A stretch of 32,417 bases of DNA, taken from positions 1-32,417 of the forward strand of contig NZ_JBGVSA010000032.1 in assembly GCF_041807905.1 (NCBI RefSeq), given 5' to 3'. Positions 17,644 to 24,479 of this stretch are shown here, piece after piece. The notes beneath the pieces were generated by a model that saw only the letters and a program-made list of their open reading frames with translations, had not been told where the DNA came from and did no database searches. Origin of the DNA: JBGVSA01 sp041807905. Its GTDB lineage: Bacteria; Pseudomonadota; Gammaproteobacteria; Burkholderiales; Rhodocyclaceae. Each line of letters opens with the position of its first letter. The stretch's first letter is position 1. A program made the position numbers and the translations under genes.

Positions 17644-18513
17644 ATGCACCCGTCCGCAACGAGAGAACCACAACCGGGCAAATGGGCTTCGGCTGCGCTG
17701 ACCGTGCTCATGCACGGGCTGCTGGCCGTGTTCCTGTTCTTCGGCGTGCAGTGGCAGAGCCGATCGCCTGAGCCGGTGTCGGTCGAACTGGTCCGCACCA
17801 TGCCCTCGGTGCAGCCTTCGGCTCCGCCGACCACGCAGCCGCCCGCACCGCCGGTGGAGCAACCACCACCGCCGCCGCCCGCGCCGAAGCCCGAGGTGAA
17901 GGCGCCTGAGACTCCGCCGCCGCCCAAGCCCGACATCGCGATCAAGGAGCCGAAGCCGGAGAAGAAGCCCGAGCCCAAACCCGAACCGAAGGTCGAAAAG
18001 AAGCCCGAACCCAAGGTCGAGAAAAAGCCTGAGCCGAAGCCCGAGCCCAAGGTGGTGGAAAAGAAACCCGAGGTGAAACCGGAGCCCAAACCGCCTGCGG
18101 TGCGTGCGCCGACCGAAGACGACCGCATGCGTGCGCTGATGAACCAGGATTCGGCCCGTGCGCAGGCCGTGACGCGGCAGAATGAACTGTTGCGCCGGTC
18201 CGCGGAGGAAGTCGCAGGCAACTCCAAGGCCGTCGACGAATGGAGTGCGCGCATCATCGCCAAGGTGCGCCCCAAGATCGTCAAGCCGCCCAACCTGACC
18301 GGCCGGCCCAAGGCCATTTTCACCGTGCGCCTGTTGCCGGACGGTTCGGTGAGCGAAATCCGGCTCAAGAGCAGTTCAGGCAATCCGACGCTGGATGCCA
18401 ACATCGAACGTGCGATACGGGCGTCCGATCCCTTGCCGCTGCCCGCGCGCAAGGAGGTGTTCACCAATGAGCTGAGCCTGACCTTCGATCCGAACAATCC
18501 GGACGGAGGCTGA
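17644..18513 (+). CDS. tolA: TolA, energy-transducing arm of Tol-Pal
   Basis: A 289-residue protein with the three TolA domains. Domain I is the N-terminal membrane helix (ASAALTVLMHGLLAVFLFFG, residues 16-35). Domain II is here a proline/lysine/glutamate-rich arm (residues 57-155) with repeated PEPK/KKPEPK units instead of the alanine-rich helix of E. coli, followed by a helical stretch at about 157-195. Domain III is at 195-289 (EWSARIIAKVRPKIVKPPNL to LTFDPNNPDG) and would contact TolB and Pal. The unusual PEPK-rich arm is more like TonB. A hairpin sits 18 bp after the stop and an extra gene repeating domain III follows. Confidence 0.93.
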   Translation: MHPSATREPQPGKWASAALTVLMHGLLAVFLFFGVQWQSRSPEPVSVELVRTMPSVQPSAPPTTQPPAPPVEQPPPPPPAPKPEVKAPETPPPPKPDIAIKEPKPEKKPEPKPEPKVEKKPEPKVEKKPEPKPEPKVVEKKPEVKPEPKPPAVRAPTEDDRMRALMNQDSARAQAVTRQNELLRRSAEEVAGNSKAVDEWSARIIAKVRPKIVKPPNLTGRPKAIFTVRLLPDGSVSEIRLKSSSGNPTLDANIERAIRASDPLPLPARKEVFTNELSLTFDPNNPDGG

Positions 18514-18531
18514 TAAAGTTCGCGCTGTGCC

Positions 18532-18547
18532 CGCCCGGAGCCGGGCG
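18532..18547 (+). terminator. hairpin between tolA and the TolA-III lipoprotein gene
   Basis: CGCCCG and CGGGCG pair around GAGC, followed by a partly T-rich stretch (TTATCTATATTG). It may attenuate transcription after tolA. The AT-rich stretch also contains a TATATT that might serve as a -10 for the next gene. Confidence 0.4.
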
Positions 18548-18596
18548 AGCCTTATCTATATTGTTGGAACGATTGCCGATTCGGCACATCCGACGC

Positions 18597-18992
18597 ATGA
18601 AACATTGGATGAAACGCTTTCGCCTGCCGGTTGTCTTTTTGGCAGTGACGATTCTTGCTTCATGCGCACCGTTGCCATCCCCGCCTGCCGGCGAGAAGAA
18701 AGGCGCTGCGTCGGATGATTGGTCGCAACGCATCGTGGCAGCGATCAGGCCGAATATTGTTCGGGTGGCGGATTTACCGGGGCGGCCGACGGCGGTTTTC
18801 GCAGTGAATCTCTTGCCAGACGGTACGGTGACGGCTATCCCAATGGAGAAAGGCACCGGCAACGCCCAGCAGGATGGGCTCATCGAGCGAGCGATCGCGC
18901 GTGCCAGCCCGCTTCCCCTGCCGCGGCGGCAAGAAGATTTCGCCTTGAGCCCCAGACTCACGTTCGATCCCAACGCGCCGAACGGAAGTTGA
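18597..18992 (+). CDS. lipoprotein carrying a free-standing TolA domain III
   Basis: A 131-residue predicted lipoprotein between tolA and tolB. The signal peptide has a basic start (MKHWMKRFRL), a hydrophobic core and the lipobox LASC, with C23 as the lipidated residue. Position +2 is alanine, not aspartate, which predicts outer-membrane sorting. After a short linker (residues 24-38), residues 41-131 align without any gap to TolA residues 199-289, with about 47 of 91 identical by my hand count. Shared blocks include GRP.A.F.V.LLPDG, IERAI, PLPLP and LTFDPN. It lacks the membrane anchor and arm of TolA. It probably arose by tandem duplication of the tolA 3' end joined to a lipoprotein signal. 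A role as a TolB/Pal-binding partner, competitor or decoy is inference. I chose ATG 18597; ATG 18609 is also possible. Confidence 0.85.
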   Translation: MKHWMKRFRLPVVFLAVTILASCAPLPSPPAGEKKGAASDDWSQRIVAAIRPNIVRVADLPGRPTAVFAVNLLPDGTVTAIPMEKGTGNAQQDGLIERAIARASPLPLPRRQEDFALSPRLTFDPNAPNGS

Positions 18993-19032
18993 AAGCAGAT
19001 GTTGACTTTCGTCGCCAGAATCTTTGACAGGA

Positions 19033-19038
19033 TATAAT
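19033..19038 (+). promoter_or_regulatory. consensus -10 box upstream of tolB
   Basis: A perfect TATAAT 12 nt before the tolB ATG. A TTGACA sits only 3 bp upstream, too close to be its -35. If used, it gives tolB-pal-cpoB a separate promoter, as known upstream of tolB in E. coli. Confidence 0.5.
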
Positions 19039-19049
19039 CGAAAAAACTT

Positions 19050-20333
19050 ATGAAGCGCAGAAACTTCCTATCGCTGTGTTCCGCGATTGCAGTGGTTGGC
19101 TTGAGCGGTATGGCGTCGCTGGCACATGCCCAGCTTTCGATCGAGATCTCGGGCGCGGGAGCAAGCCGCATCCCCATCGCCGTTGGCACGTTCGAAGGCG
19201 AGAATCTCCTTCCCCGTACGATCAGCGATGTGGTGCGCGATGACCTCGAGCGCTCGGGTCTGTTCCGTCGCGTAGAAACCGGCCCGCAGCCGATTCCCGA
19301 AGCCACCATCCCCGACTTTGCCAACTGGAAAGGGCGCGGCGCCGACGCGCTGGCCGTGGGCGCGGTGGGCCAATCGGGCGGTCGATTCGAGGCACGCTTC
19401 CGGCTCTACGACGTGGCGCGCGCGCAAGGGCTCGAAGGCCAGTCGTATGCCTTTCAGGCCGATTCCTATCGCGACGTGGCGCACAGGATTGCCGACGCCA
19501 TCTACGCCAAGCTGATTGGCGAACCGGGCATTTTCTCCACGCGTATCGCCTATGTCGAAAAACGTGGCCAGCAGTTCTCGCTGGTGGTTGCCGATGCCGA
19601 TGGCGCCCGCGCCGTGGCCGTGCTGCGTTCGGGCGAGCCGATCATTTCACCGACCTGGTCGCCCGATGGCACCAAGCTGGCCTATGTGTCGTTCGAAGCA
19701 AAGAAGCCGATCATCTACGTTCGCGACATCGGTTCCGAACGCCGCATCGTGCTCGCCAACTTCAAAGGATCGAACTCTGCCCCGGCCTGGTCGCCCGATG
19801 GCCGCCGGCTGGCGATTGTATTAACGAAAGACGGCTTGTCCCAGCTTTACATGGTCAACGCCGACGGCAGCGGCGTGCGTCGCATTTCCAATTCGAGCGG
19901 CATCGACACCGAACCGACGTTCTCGCCGGACGGGCAGTACATCTACTTCACCTCGGACCGTGGCGGCGCCCCGCAGATCTATCGCATGTCGGCCAACGGC
20001 GGCGACGCGCAGCGCGTAACGTTCGAGGGGGGCTACAACGTCAGTCCCCGCGTCTCGCCCGATGGCAAGACGCTGGCATACATTTCGCGTAACAACGGTC
20101 GCTTCCAGCTCATGACGATGGATCTGGCGACCCAGCAGACGCAGGTGATGACCGATTCCAGCAAGGACGAATCACCCAGTTTCGCGCCCAATGGACGCTA
20201 CATTCTGTACGCCACGGAAGCGGGCGGCCGGGGTGTCCTGTCCGTTGTGTCCGTAGATGGCAAGACCCGATACCGGCTGTCCCAGCAGGCGAGCGACGTA
20301 CGCGAACCGTCGTGGGGACCTCTGGCGAGGTAA
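19050..20333 (+). CDS. tolB: TolB, periplasmic beta-propeller of Tol-Pal
   Basis: A 427-residue periplasmic protein with a Sec signal peptide (MKRRNFLSLCSAIAVVGLSG, cleavage after LAHA giving QLSIEI). The N-terminal domain (about 28-165) would bind TolA domain III. The C-terminal part is a six-bladed propeller with recurring xxSPDGxxLAY motifs: SPTWSPDGTKLAYVS, APAWSPDGRRLAIVL, EPTFSPDGQYIYFTS, SPRVSPDGKTLAYIS and SPSFAPNGRYILYAT. The propeller binds Pal. No good Shine-Dalgarno is seen near the ATG. It is followed after 22 bp by pal. Confidence 0.96.
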   Translation: MKRRNFLSLCSAIAVVGLSGMASLAHAQLSIEISGAGASRIPIAVGTFEGENLLPRTISDVVRDDLERSGLFRRVETGPQPIPEATIPDFANWKGRGADALAVGAVGQSGGRFEARFRLYDVARAQGLEGQSYAFQADSYRDVAHRIADAIYAKLIGEPGIFSTRIAYVEKRGQQFSLVVADADGARAVAVLRSGEPIISPTWSPDGTKLAYVSFEAKKPIIYVRDIGSERRIVLANFKGSNSAPAWSPDGRRLAIVLTKDGLSQLYMVNADGSGVRRISNSSGIDTEPTFSPDGQYIYFTSDRGGAPQIYRMSANGGDAQRVTFEGGYNVSPRVSPDGKTLAYISRNNGRFQLMTMDLATQQTQVMTDSSKDESPSFAPNGRYILYATEAGGRGVLSVVSVDGKTRYRLSQQASDVREPSWGPLAR

Positions 20334-20355
20334 GAACCTTTAATTGGAGAAAAAC

Positions 20356-20892
20356 ATGAAGCACTATCAATTGCCCCTGGCCGCCCTCACTGCGATCGTC
20401 CTGGCTGCTTGCAGCAGCTCGCCGACGCAGGAGCCGGCCCCCGTCGCCAACAACGCCCCGATCCAGGTCCAGCCGCAACAGCAGCCGACGACCACGACGC
20501 CGGTGCAGCCGTCGGGTAATCCGTTCGCCGTCCTGCGCGACCCGAACAACATCCTGTCCAAGCGCAGTGTGTACTTCGACTTCGACAGCTATGTGGTCAA
20601 TCAGCAATACGTGCCGCTGGTCGAAGCCCACGCGCGTTTCCTGAAGGCCAACCCGTCGGCCAAGGTGCTGATCCAGGGCAACACCGACGAACGCGGTTCG
20701 TCCGAATACAACCTGGCCTTGGGTCAGAAGCGCGCCGACGCGGTCAAGAAGAACCTGTCGCTGCTGGGCGTGCCCGAGTCGCAGATCGAGTCCGTATCGC
20801 TGGGCAAGGAAAAACCGAAGGCCGCCGGCCACGACGAAGCCTCGTGGGCGCAAAACCGTCGTTCCGATATCCTGTATAACGGCGAGTTCTAA
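20356..20892 (+). CDS. pal: Pal, peptidoglycan-associated outer-membrane lipoprotein
   Basis: A 178-residue lipoprotein. MKHYQLPLAALTAIVLAACS has a lipobox LAAC with C19 and serine at +2, so it is sorted to the outer membrane. A Q/P/T-rich linker follows, then the OmpA-like domain: VYFDFDSYVVN, VLIQGNTDERGSSEYNLALG with the D and R residues that hold diaminopimelate, and KRADAVKKNL. It anchors the outer membrane to peptidoglycan and is relocated by TolA/TolB at division. The frame is open to TTG 20344, but ATG 20356 has GGAGA 5 nt upstream and starts the signal peptide properly. Confidence 0.97.
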   Translation: MKHYQLPLAALTAIVLAACSSSPTQEPAPVANNAPIQVQPQQQPTTTTPVQPSGNPFAVLRDPNNILSKRSVYFDFDSYVVNQQYVPLVEAHARFLKANPSAKVLIQGNTDERGSSEYNLALGQKRADAVKKNLSLLGVPESQIESVSLGKEKPKAAGHDEASWAQNRRSDILYNGEF

Positions 20893-20905
20893 TCAACCGT
20901 AACGT

Positions 20906-20937
20906 ACGTGGCGGTGCCCCGGGTGGGCGCGCCGCGT
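20906..20937 (+). repeat. long hairpin between pal and cpoB
   Basis: ACGTGGC+GTGCCC (20906-20919, one bulged G) pairs with GGGCGC+GCCGCGT (20925-20937), with two G-T pairs. No T-run follows directly. It could stabilise the abundant pal mRNA 3' end or partially attenuate transcription into cpoB. Confidence 0.5.
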
Positions 20938-20956
20938 CGTACAGGACCTTTTGCTC

Positions 20957-21697
20957 ATGATCCGTTCGAAGATTTCGGCCGCAGCGCTCGGCCTGCTGCT
21001 GGCCCACTCTGCTCACGCGGCGCTGTTCGACGACGATGAGGCGCGCCGCCGCATCGATCAGTTGCGTTCCGATACCGATACGCGCCTGAAGTCGCTGGAA
21101 GACGCCCAGCGCGCCCAGTTGCAGCTGAACAACCAGCTCGACCAGTTGCGCAACGAGGTCAATCGCCTTCGTGGCCAGATCGAACAGATGACCAACGATC
21201 TTGATCAGGCCCAGAAGCGTCAGAAGGACTTTTACGTCGACCTCGATGGCCGGCTGCGCAAGCTCGAAGGTGCGGTGACGAACCTGAACCAGGCAAGCGC
21301 GCCGGTAGCGCCGCAGGGTGATCCGGCGTCCGAATCGCGCGACTACGGTGCTGCGCTGGATGCGCTCCGCGCCGGCAAGTATGTCGATGCGGCCAACGCA
21401 TTCAAGAACTTCATCAAGACCTATCCGAAGAGCGCTTTCCAGCCCTCGGCCAACTTCTGGGCGGGTTCGGCCTACTTCCAGGCACGCGACATCGACAGCG
21501 CGCGTGAGTATTACAGCCGCGTCGTTACCGGCTGGCCCGATGACGCCATGGCACCGGATGCCATGCTCGGTCTGTCCAACACGCAGAACGAAAAGGGCGA
21601 CAAGAAAGCCGCCCGGGCCACGCTCGAGCAACTCGTAGCGCGATACCCGTCGAGCGACGCGGCCAAGACCGCCAAGCAGCGTCTGGGCAAGAAATAA
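20957..21697 (+). CDS. cpoB: CpoB (YbgF), periplasmic Tol-associated coordinator of cell-wall synthesis
   Basis: A 246-residue periplasmic protein. The signal peptide MIRSKISAAALGLLLAHSAH ends with AHA before ALFDDDEARR. A trimerising coiled coil covers about residues 30-110 (RIDQLRSDTDTRLKSLEDAQ to LNQASAP). The C-terminal part holds TPR repeats: YGAALDALRAGKYVDAANAF, FWAGSAYFQARDIDSAREYY and NTQNEKGDKKAARATLEQLV. In E. coli CpoB links PBP1B activity to Tol-Pal constriction. The frame is open to TTG 20951, but ATG 20957 gives the normal signal peptide. It ends the tol-pal segment, followed by a strong hairpin. Confidence 0.93.
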   Translation: MIRSKISAAALGLLLAHSAHAALFDDDEARRRIDQLRSDTDTRLKSLEDAQRAQLQLNNQLDQLRNEVNRLRGQIEQMTNDLDQAQKRQKDFYVDLDGRLRKLEGAVTNLNQASAPVAPQGDPASESRDYGAALDALRAGKYVDAANAFKNFIKTYPKSAFQPSANFWAGSAYFQARDIDSAREYYSRVVTGWPDDAMAPDAMLGLSNTQNEKGDKKAARATLEQLVARYPSSDAAKTAKQRLGKK

Positions 21698-21717
21698 ACA
21701 GCTATAAAGAACCACCG

Positions 21718-21749
21718 ACGGGGCATCGGCGCGAGCGTCGATGCCCCGT
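21718..21749 (+). terminator. strong hairpin between cpoB and queE
   Basis: ACGGGGCATCG and CGATGCCCCGT form a perfect 11-bp stem around a 10-nt loop; outer CCACC and GGTGG bases can extend it. The trailing T-run is short (TT). It probably terminates or attenuates tol-pal transcription before the queuosine genes. Confidence 0.65.
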
Positions 21750-21767
21750 TTGCGTGGTGGAACACTC

Positions 21768-22442
21768 ATGAACGACGTCGTTGAAACCGATACGCGCGGC
21801 GCGACCCGCCTGCGCATCACCGAAATCTTCTTCTCCCTCCAGGGAGAGTCGAGCCGCGTGGGCCTGCCCACCGTGTTCGTGCGCTTGACGGGGTGCCCGC
21901 TCCGCTGCGTGTGGTGCGACACTGAATACGCCTTCCATGGTGGCGGTTATCGCAGCATCGATGAGATCGTCGCCGAAGTCGCCAGTCACGGCACGCCGTA
22001 CGTATGCGTGACGGGCGGCGAGCCGCTGGCGCAACGCGCCTGCCTCGATCTGCTTGCCCGTCTGTGTGACGACGGTTTCTCCGTCTCGCTCGAAACGAGC
22101 GGCGCGCTCGACGTGTCGGGTGTCGATTCGCGCGTCTCGAAGATCATGGATCTCAAGGCGCCGGGCTCTGGCGAAGTGGCGAAGAATCGCTGGGAGAACC
22201 TTCCGCATCTGACGACACACGACGAACTCAAGCTTGTGCTGTCTGACGAGGCCGATTATGAATGGGCCCGGGCGGCACTGACCGAGCACGATCTGGCGGC
22301 ACGCTGCCCGGTGTTGTTTTCCCCGGTGCAAGGCAAGCTCACGCCGGTACAACTGGCCGAGTGGATCCTGCGCGACCGCCTGCCGGTGCGCATGCAGGTG
22401 CAGCTCCACAAGATCATCTGGGGCAACTTGCCGGGCAAGTGA
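21768..22442 (+). CDS. queE: QueE, 7-carboxy-7-deazaguanine synthase
   Basis: A 224-residue radical SAM enzyme that converts 6-carboxytetrahydropterin to 7-carboxy-7-deazaguanine in the queuosine pathway. LRITEIFFSLQGESSRVGLP is the QueE opening. The iron-sulfur cluster motif is CPLRCVWC (Cx3Cx2C), and VTGGEPLAQ is the GGE SAM-binding loop. LKAPGSGEVAKNRWENL carries a family motif. The frame is open to ATG 21741, but that lies inside the upstream hairpin. ATG 21768 gives MNDVVETDTRGATRLRITEI and has GGTGGA upstream. queC follows. Confidence 0.95.
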   Translation: MNDVVETDTRGATRLRITEIFFSLQGESSRVGLPTVFVRLTGCPLRCVWCDTEYAFHGGGYRSIDEIVAEVASHGTPYVCVTGGEPLAQRACLDLLARLCDDGFSVSLETSGALDVSGVDSRVSKIMDLKAPGSGEVAKNRWENLPHLTTHDELKLVLSDEADYEWARAALTEHDLAARCPVLFSPVQGKLTPVQLAEWILRDRLPVRMQVQLHKIIWGNLPGK

Positions 22443-22486
22443 GCCGGCCAGCGTTTCATCCGACGACTATCAACCAGGGCATCGAC

Positions 22487-23173
22487 ATGGCTTTACAACG
22501 CGCAGTGGTACTTCTTTCCGGTGGTCTCGACTCGGCCACCTGCCTTGCCATCGCACGCGAACAGGGGCTGGAAACGTACGCGCTGTCGGTGTCGTACGGA
22601 CAGCGCAGCATCGCCGAACTGAATGCCGCCAAACGTGTGGCGGCCGCGCTGGGTGCGCGTGAGCATCGCGTGGCACATGTGGACCTGGGCCAGTTCGGTG
22701 GCTCGGCACTCACCGATTCGTCGATTGAAGTCCCGACCGATGGCGTACAGGCCGGCATCCCGATTACCTATGTGCCGGCGCGCAATACGGTGATGCTGTC
22801 GTTGGCGCTTGGCTGGGCTGAAGTCCTGGGTGCCCAGCACATCTTCGTGGGTGTGAATGCGGTCGATTACTCCGGCTACCCGGACTGCCGGCCCGAGTAC
22901 ATCCGCGCGTTCGAAGCCATGGCAAACCTTGCCACGCGCGCAGGCGTGGAAGGTCTCAAAATGCATATCCATGCGCCGCTCATCGACCTGTCGAAAGCTC
23001 AGATCGCACAGCGCGGCACGGCGCTTGGTGTCGATTATTCGATGACGGTCACCTGCTACCAAGCCGACGACGAAGGGCGCGCATGCGGCAAATGCGATGC
23101 ATGCCGCCTGCGTCGCGCAGGCTTCGAAGCCGCTGGACTCGCGGACCCGACTCGTTACCGGCCAGCCGCCTGA
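22487..23173 (+). CDS. queC: QueC, 7-cyano-7-deazaguanine (preQ0) synthase
   Basis: A 228-residue ATP-dependent enzyme that turns 7-carboxy-7-deazaguanine into preQ0. The PP-loop is VVLLSGGLDSATCLAIAREQ. PARNTVMLSLALGWAEVLGA and VGVNAVDYSGYPDCRPEYIR are the QueC core. The zinc-binding cysteines are near the C-terminus in CYQADDEGRACGKCDACRLR. The frame extends upstream to 22262 inside queE, but ATG 22487 is the normal start, 44 bp after the queE stop. A bidirectional terminator follows. Confidence 0.96.
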   Translation: MALQRAVVLLSGGLDSATCLAIAREQGLETYALSVSYGQRSIAELNAAKRVAAALGAREHRVAHVDLGQFGGSALTDSSIEVPTDGVQAGIPITYVPARNTVMLSLALGWAEVLGAQHIFVGVNAVDYSGYPDCRPEYIRAFEAMANLATRAGVEGLKMHIHAPLIDLSKAQIAQRGTALGVDYSMTVTCYQADDEGRACGKCDACRLRRAGFEAAGLADPTRYRPAA

Positions 23174-23189
23174 GCCAGTCACCGACGAC

Positions 23190-23219
23190 AAAAAAAGGCG
23201 CCCCAAGGGGCGCCTTTTT
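23190..23219. terminator. bidirectional intrinsic terminator between queC and ackA
   Basis: GGCGCCCC (23197-23204) and GGGGCGCC (23207-23214) form a perfect stem flanked by a run of seven A on the left and five T on the right, so it has a U-tract in both directions. It ends both convergent transcripts. Confidence 0.92.
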
Positions 23220-23237
23220 CGCTTTTGCAGATACCGC

Positions 23238-24437
23238 TTATGCCACGCCCAGCAGCTTGACGGTGTGCGAAGCGATCATCCATTCCTCGTTGGTCGGGAT
23301 GACGGCCACTGCCACCTTGCTGTCGGCTGCGTGGATGGTCTGTGCCTTGCCACGTTGCTTGTTCAGCTCCGGATTCAGCTTGGCGCCCATCCACGAGATG
23401 TACTCGACCACGCGCGAACGCACCAGATCGGAGTTCTCGCCGATGCCGCCGGTGAACACCAGGGCGTCCAGGCCGCCCGCGGCGATCATCAGGTCGCCGA
23501 GCTGGCGTGCCACGCGATAGCAGAACAGGTCGACGGCCTGCTTGGCTTCGGGCGCGTCGGATGCTTCCAGCGTACGCATGTCCTGGCTGATGCCGGACAC
23601 GCCCAGCAGGCCCGATTCCTTGTAGATGAAGTTCGACAGCTCCTTGGCGCCGTAGCCGTGCGTTTCCATCATGTACAGCAGCACGCCCGGATCGATCGAG
23701 CCAGTACGCGTGCCCATCATCAGGCCTTCGGCGGCGGTAAAGCCCATCGAGGTCGCCACGCACTTGGTGTCGCGCAGGGCGGCCATCGAAGCACCGTTGC
23801 CCAGGTGGGCGATGACGACGGCGCCGTTGCCGGCCTTGTCACCCAGTACGCGCGTCAGTTGGCGCGACACGTAGTCGTAGGATTGGCCGTGGAAGCCATA
23901 GCGGCGAACGCCTTCGGCCGTGATCTTGCGCGGCACGGCGTAGATCTGCGCCAGTTCGGGCTGGGTGCGGTGAAAGGCGGTGTCGAAGCAGGCAACTTGC
24001 GGCAGGTTCGGGTACTTCTTGGCCAGGGCGCGGATCGGGCGCAGGTTGTGCGGCTGGTGTAGCGGGCCCAGCGGGATCAGCGAGGTCAGGAAGCTCATGA
24101 TCTCGGGCGTGATCAGCGTCGGCGCCGTGAAGCGCTCGCCGCCGTGCAGGACGCGGTGACCAACAGCGACCAGTTGTACGTTCTGCGCTTCGATCCAGTT
24201 CAGCAGCGTGTCGAGCGCCAACTGTTGCTGGGCTTCGAAGTCGGCGCCTTCGGGCGAAGTGATGACCGTATCGACCAGCACCTTGCCGTCGATATCCTTG
24301 GCAACGAACTTGGTTGCCGCGCCAATGCCGTCGATCTGGCCACGGAAGATCGACGGTGCGTTCTCGGCCAGCGGGGCTTCGAACATGGCGAATTTCAGGC
24401 TCGACGAGCCGGCGTTGATCACGAGTAGAGCTTGCAT
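23238..24437 (-). CDS. ackA: acetate kinase
   Basis: A 399-residue cytosolic kinase interconverting acetate plus ATP and acetyl phosphate plus ADP. Family motifs are all present: LVINAGSSSLKFAMF at the N-terminus, VGHRVLHGGERF, VACFDTAFHRTQP, VIAHLGNGASMAAL, MGTRTGSIDPGVLLYMM and VFTGGIGENSDLVRS. Length is that of the family. It lies 42 bp after the MaoC-Pta fusion on the same strand, so the two form the Pta-AckA pair for acetyl-CoA or acyl-CoA to acetate conversion with ATP gain. Confidence 0.96.
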   Translation of the reverse strand: MQALLVINAGSSSLKFAMFEAPLAENAPSIFRGQIDGIGAATKFVAKDIDGKVLVDTVITSPEGADFEAQQQLALDTLLNWIEAQNVQLVAVGHRVLHGGERFTAPTLITPEIMSFLTSLIPLGPLHQPHNLRPIRALAKKYPNLPQVACFDTAFHRTQPELAQIYAVPRKITAEGVRRYGFHGQSYDYVSRQLTRVLGDKAGNGAVVIAHLGNGASMAALRDTKCVATSMGFTAAEGLMMGTRTGSIDPGVLLYMMETHGYGAKELSNFIYKESGLLGVSGISQDMRTLEASDAPEAKQAVDLFCYRVARQLGDLMIAAGGLDALVFTGGIGENSDLVRSRVVEYISWMGAKLNPELNKQRGKAQTIHAADSKVAVAVIPTNEEWMIASHTVKLLGVA

Positions 24438-24479
24438 TGTTGTACCTGCCTTAAAGAATGCTGCGATAAGAGGGGGCGA

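Noticed and set aside
16328..17671. 447-codon reverse frame opposite tolQ and tolR
   Set aside because: It spans three well-supported forward genes and is a shadow of their codon bias.
17940..18100. Repeats inside tolA as a CRISPR-like or minisatellite array
   Set aside because: They encode in-frame PEPK/KKPEPK units of the TolA arm and vary at third codon positions, so they are coding repeats.
19024..19038. TTGACA plus TATAAT before tolB as a complete consensus promoter
   Set aside because: The two hexamers are only 3 bp apart, against about 17 needed. The -10 alone is kept as a candidate.
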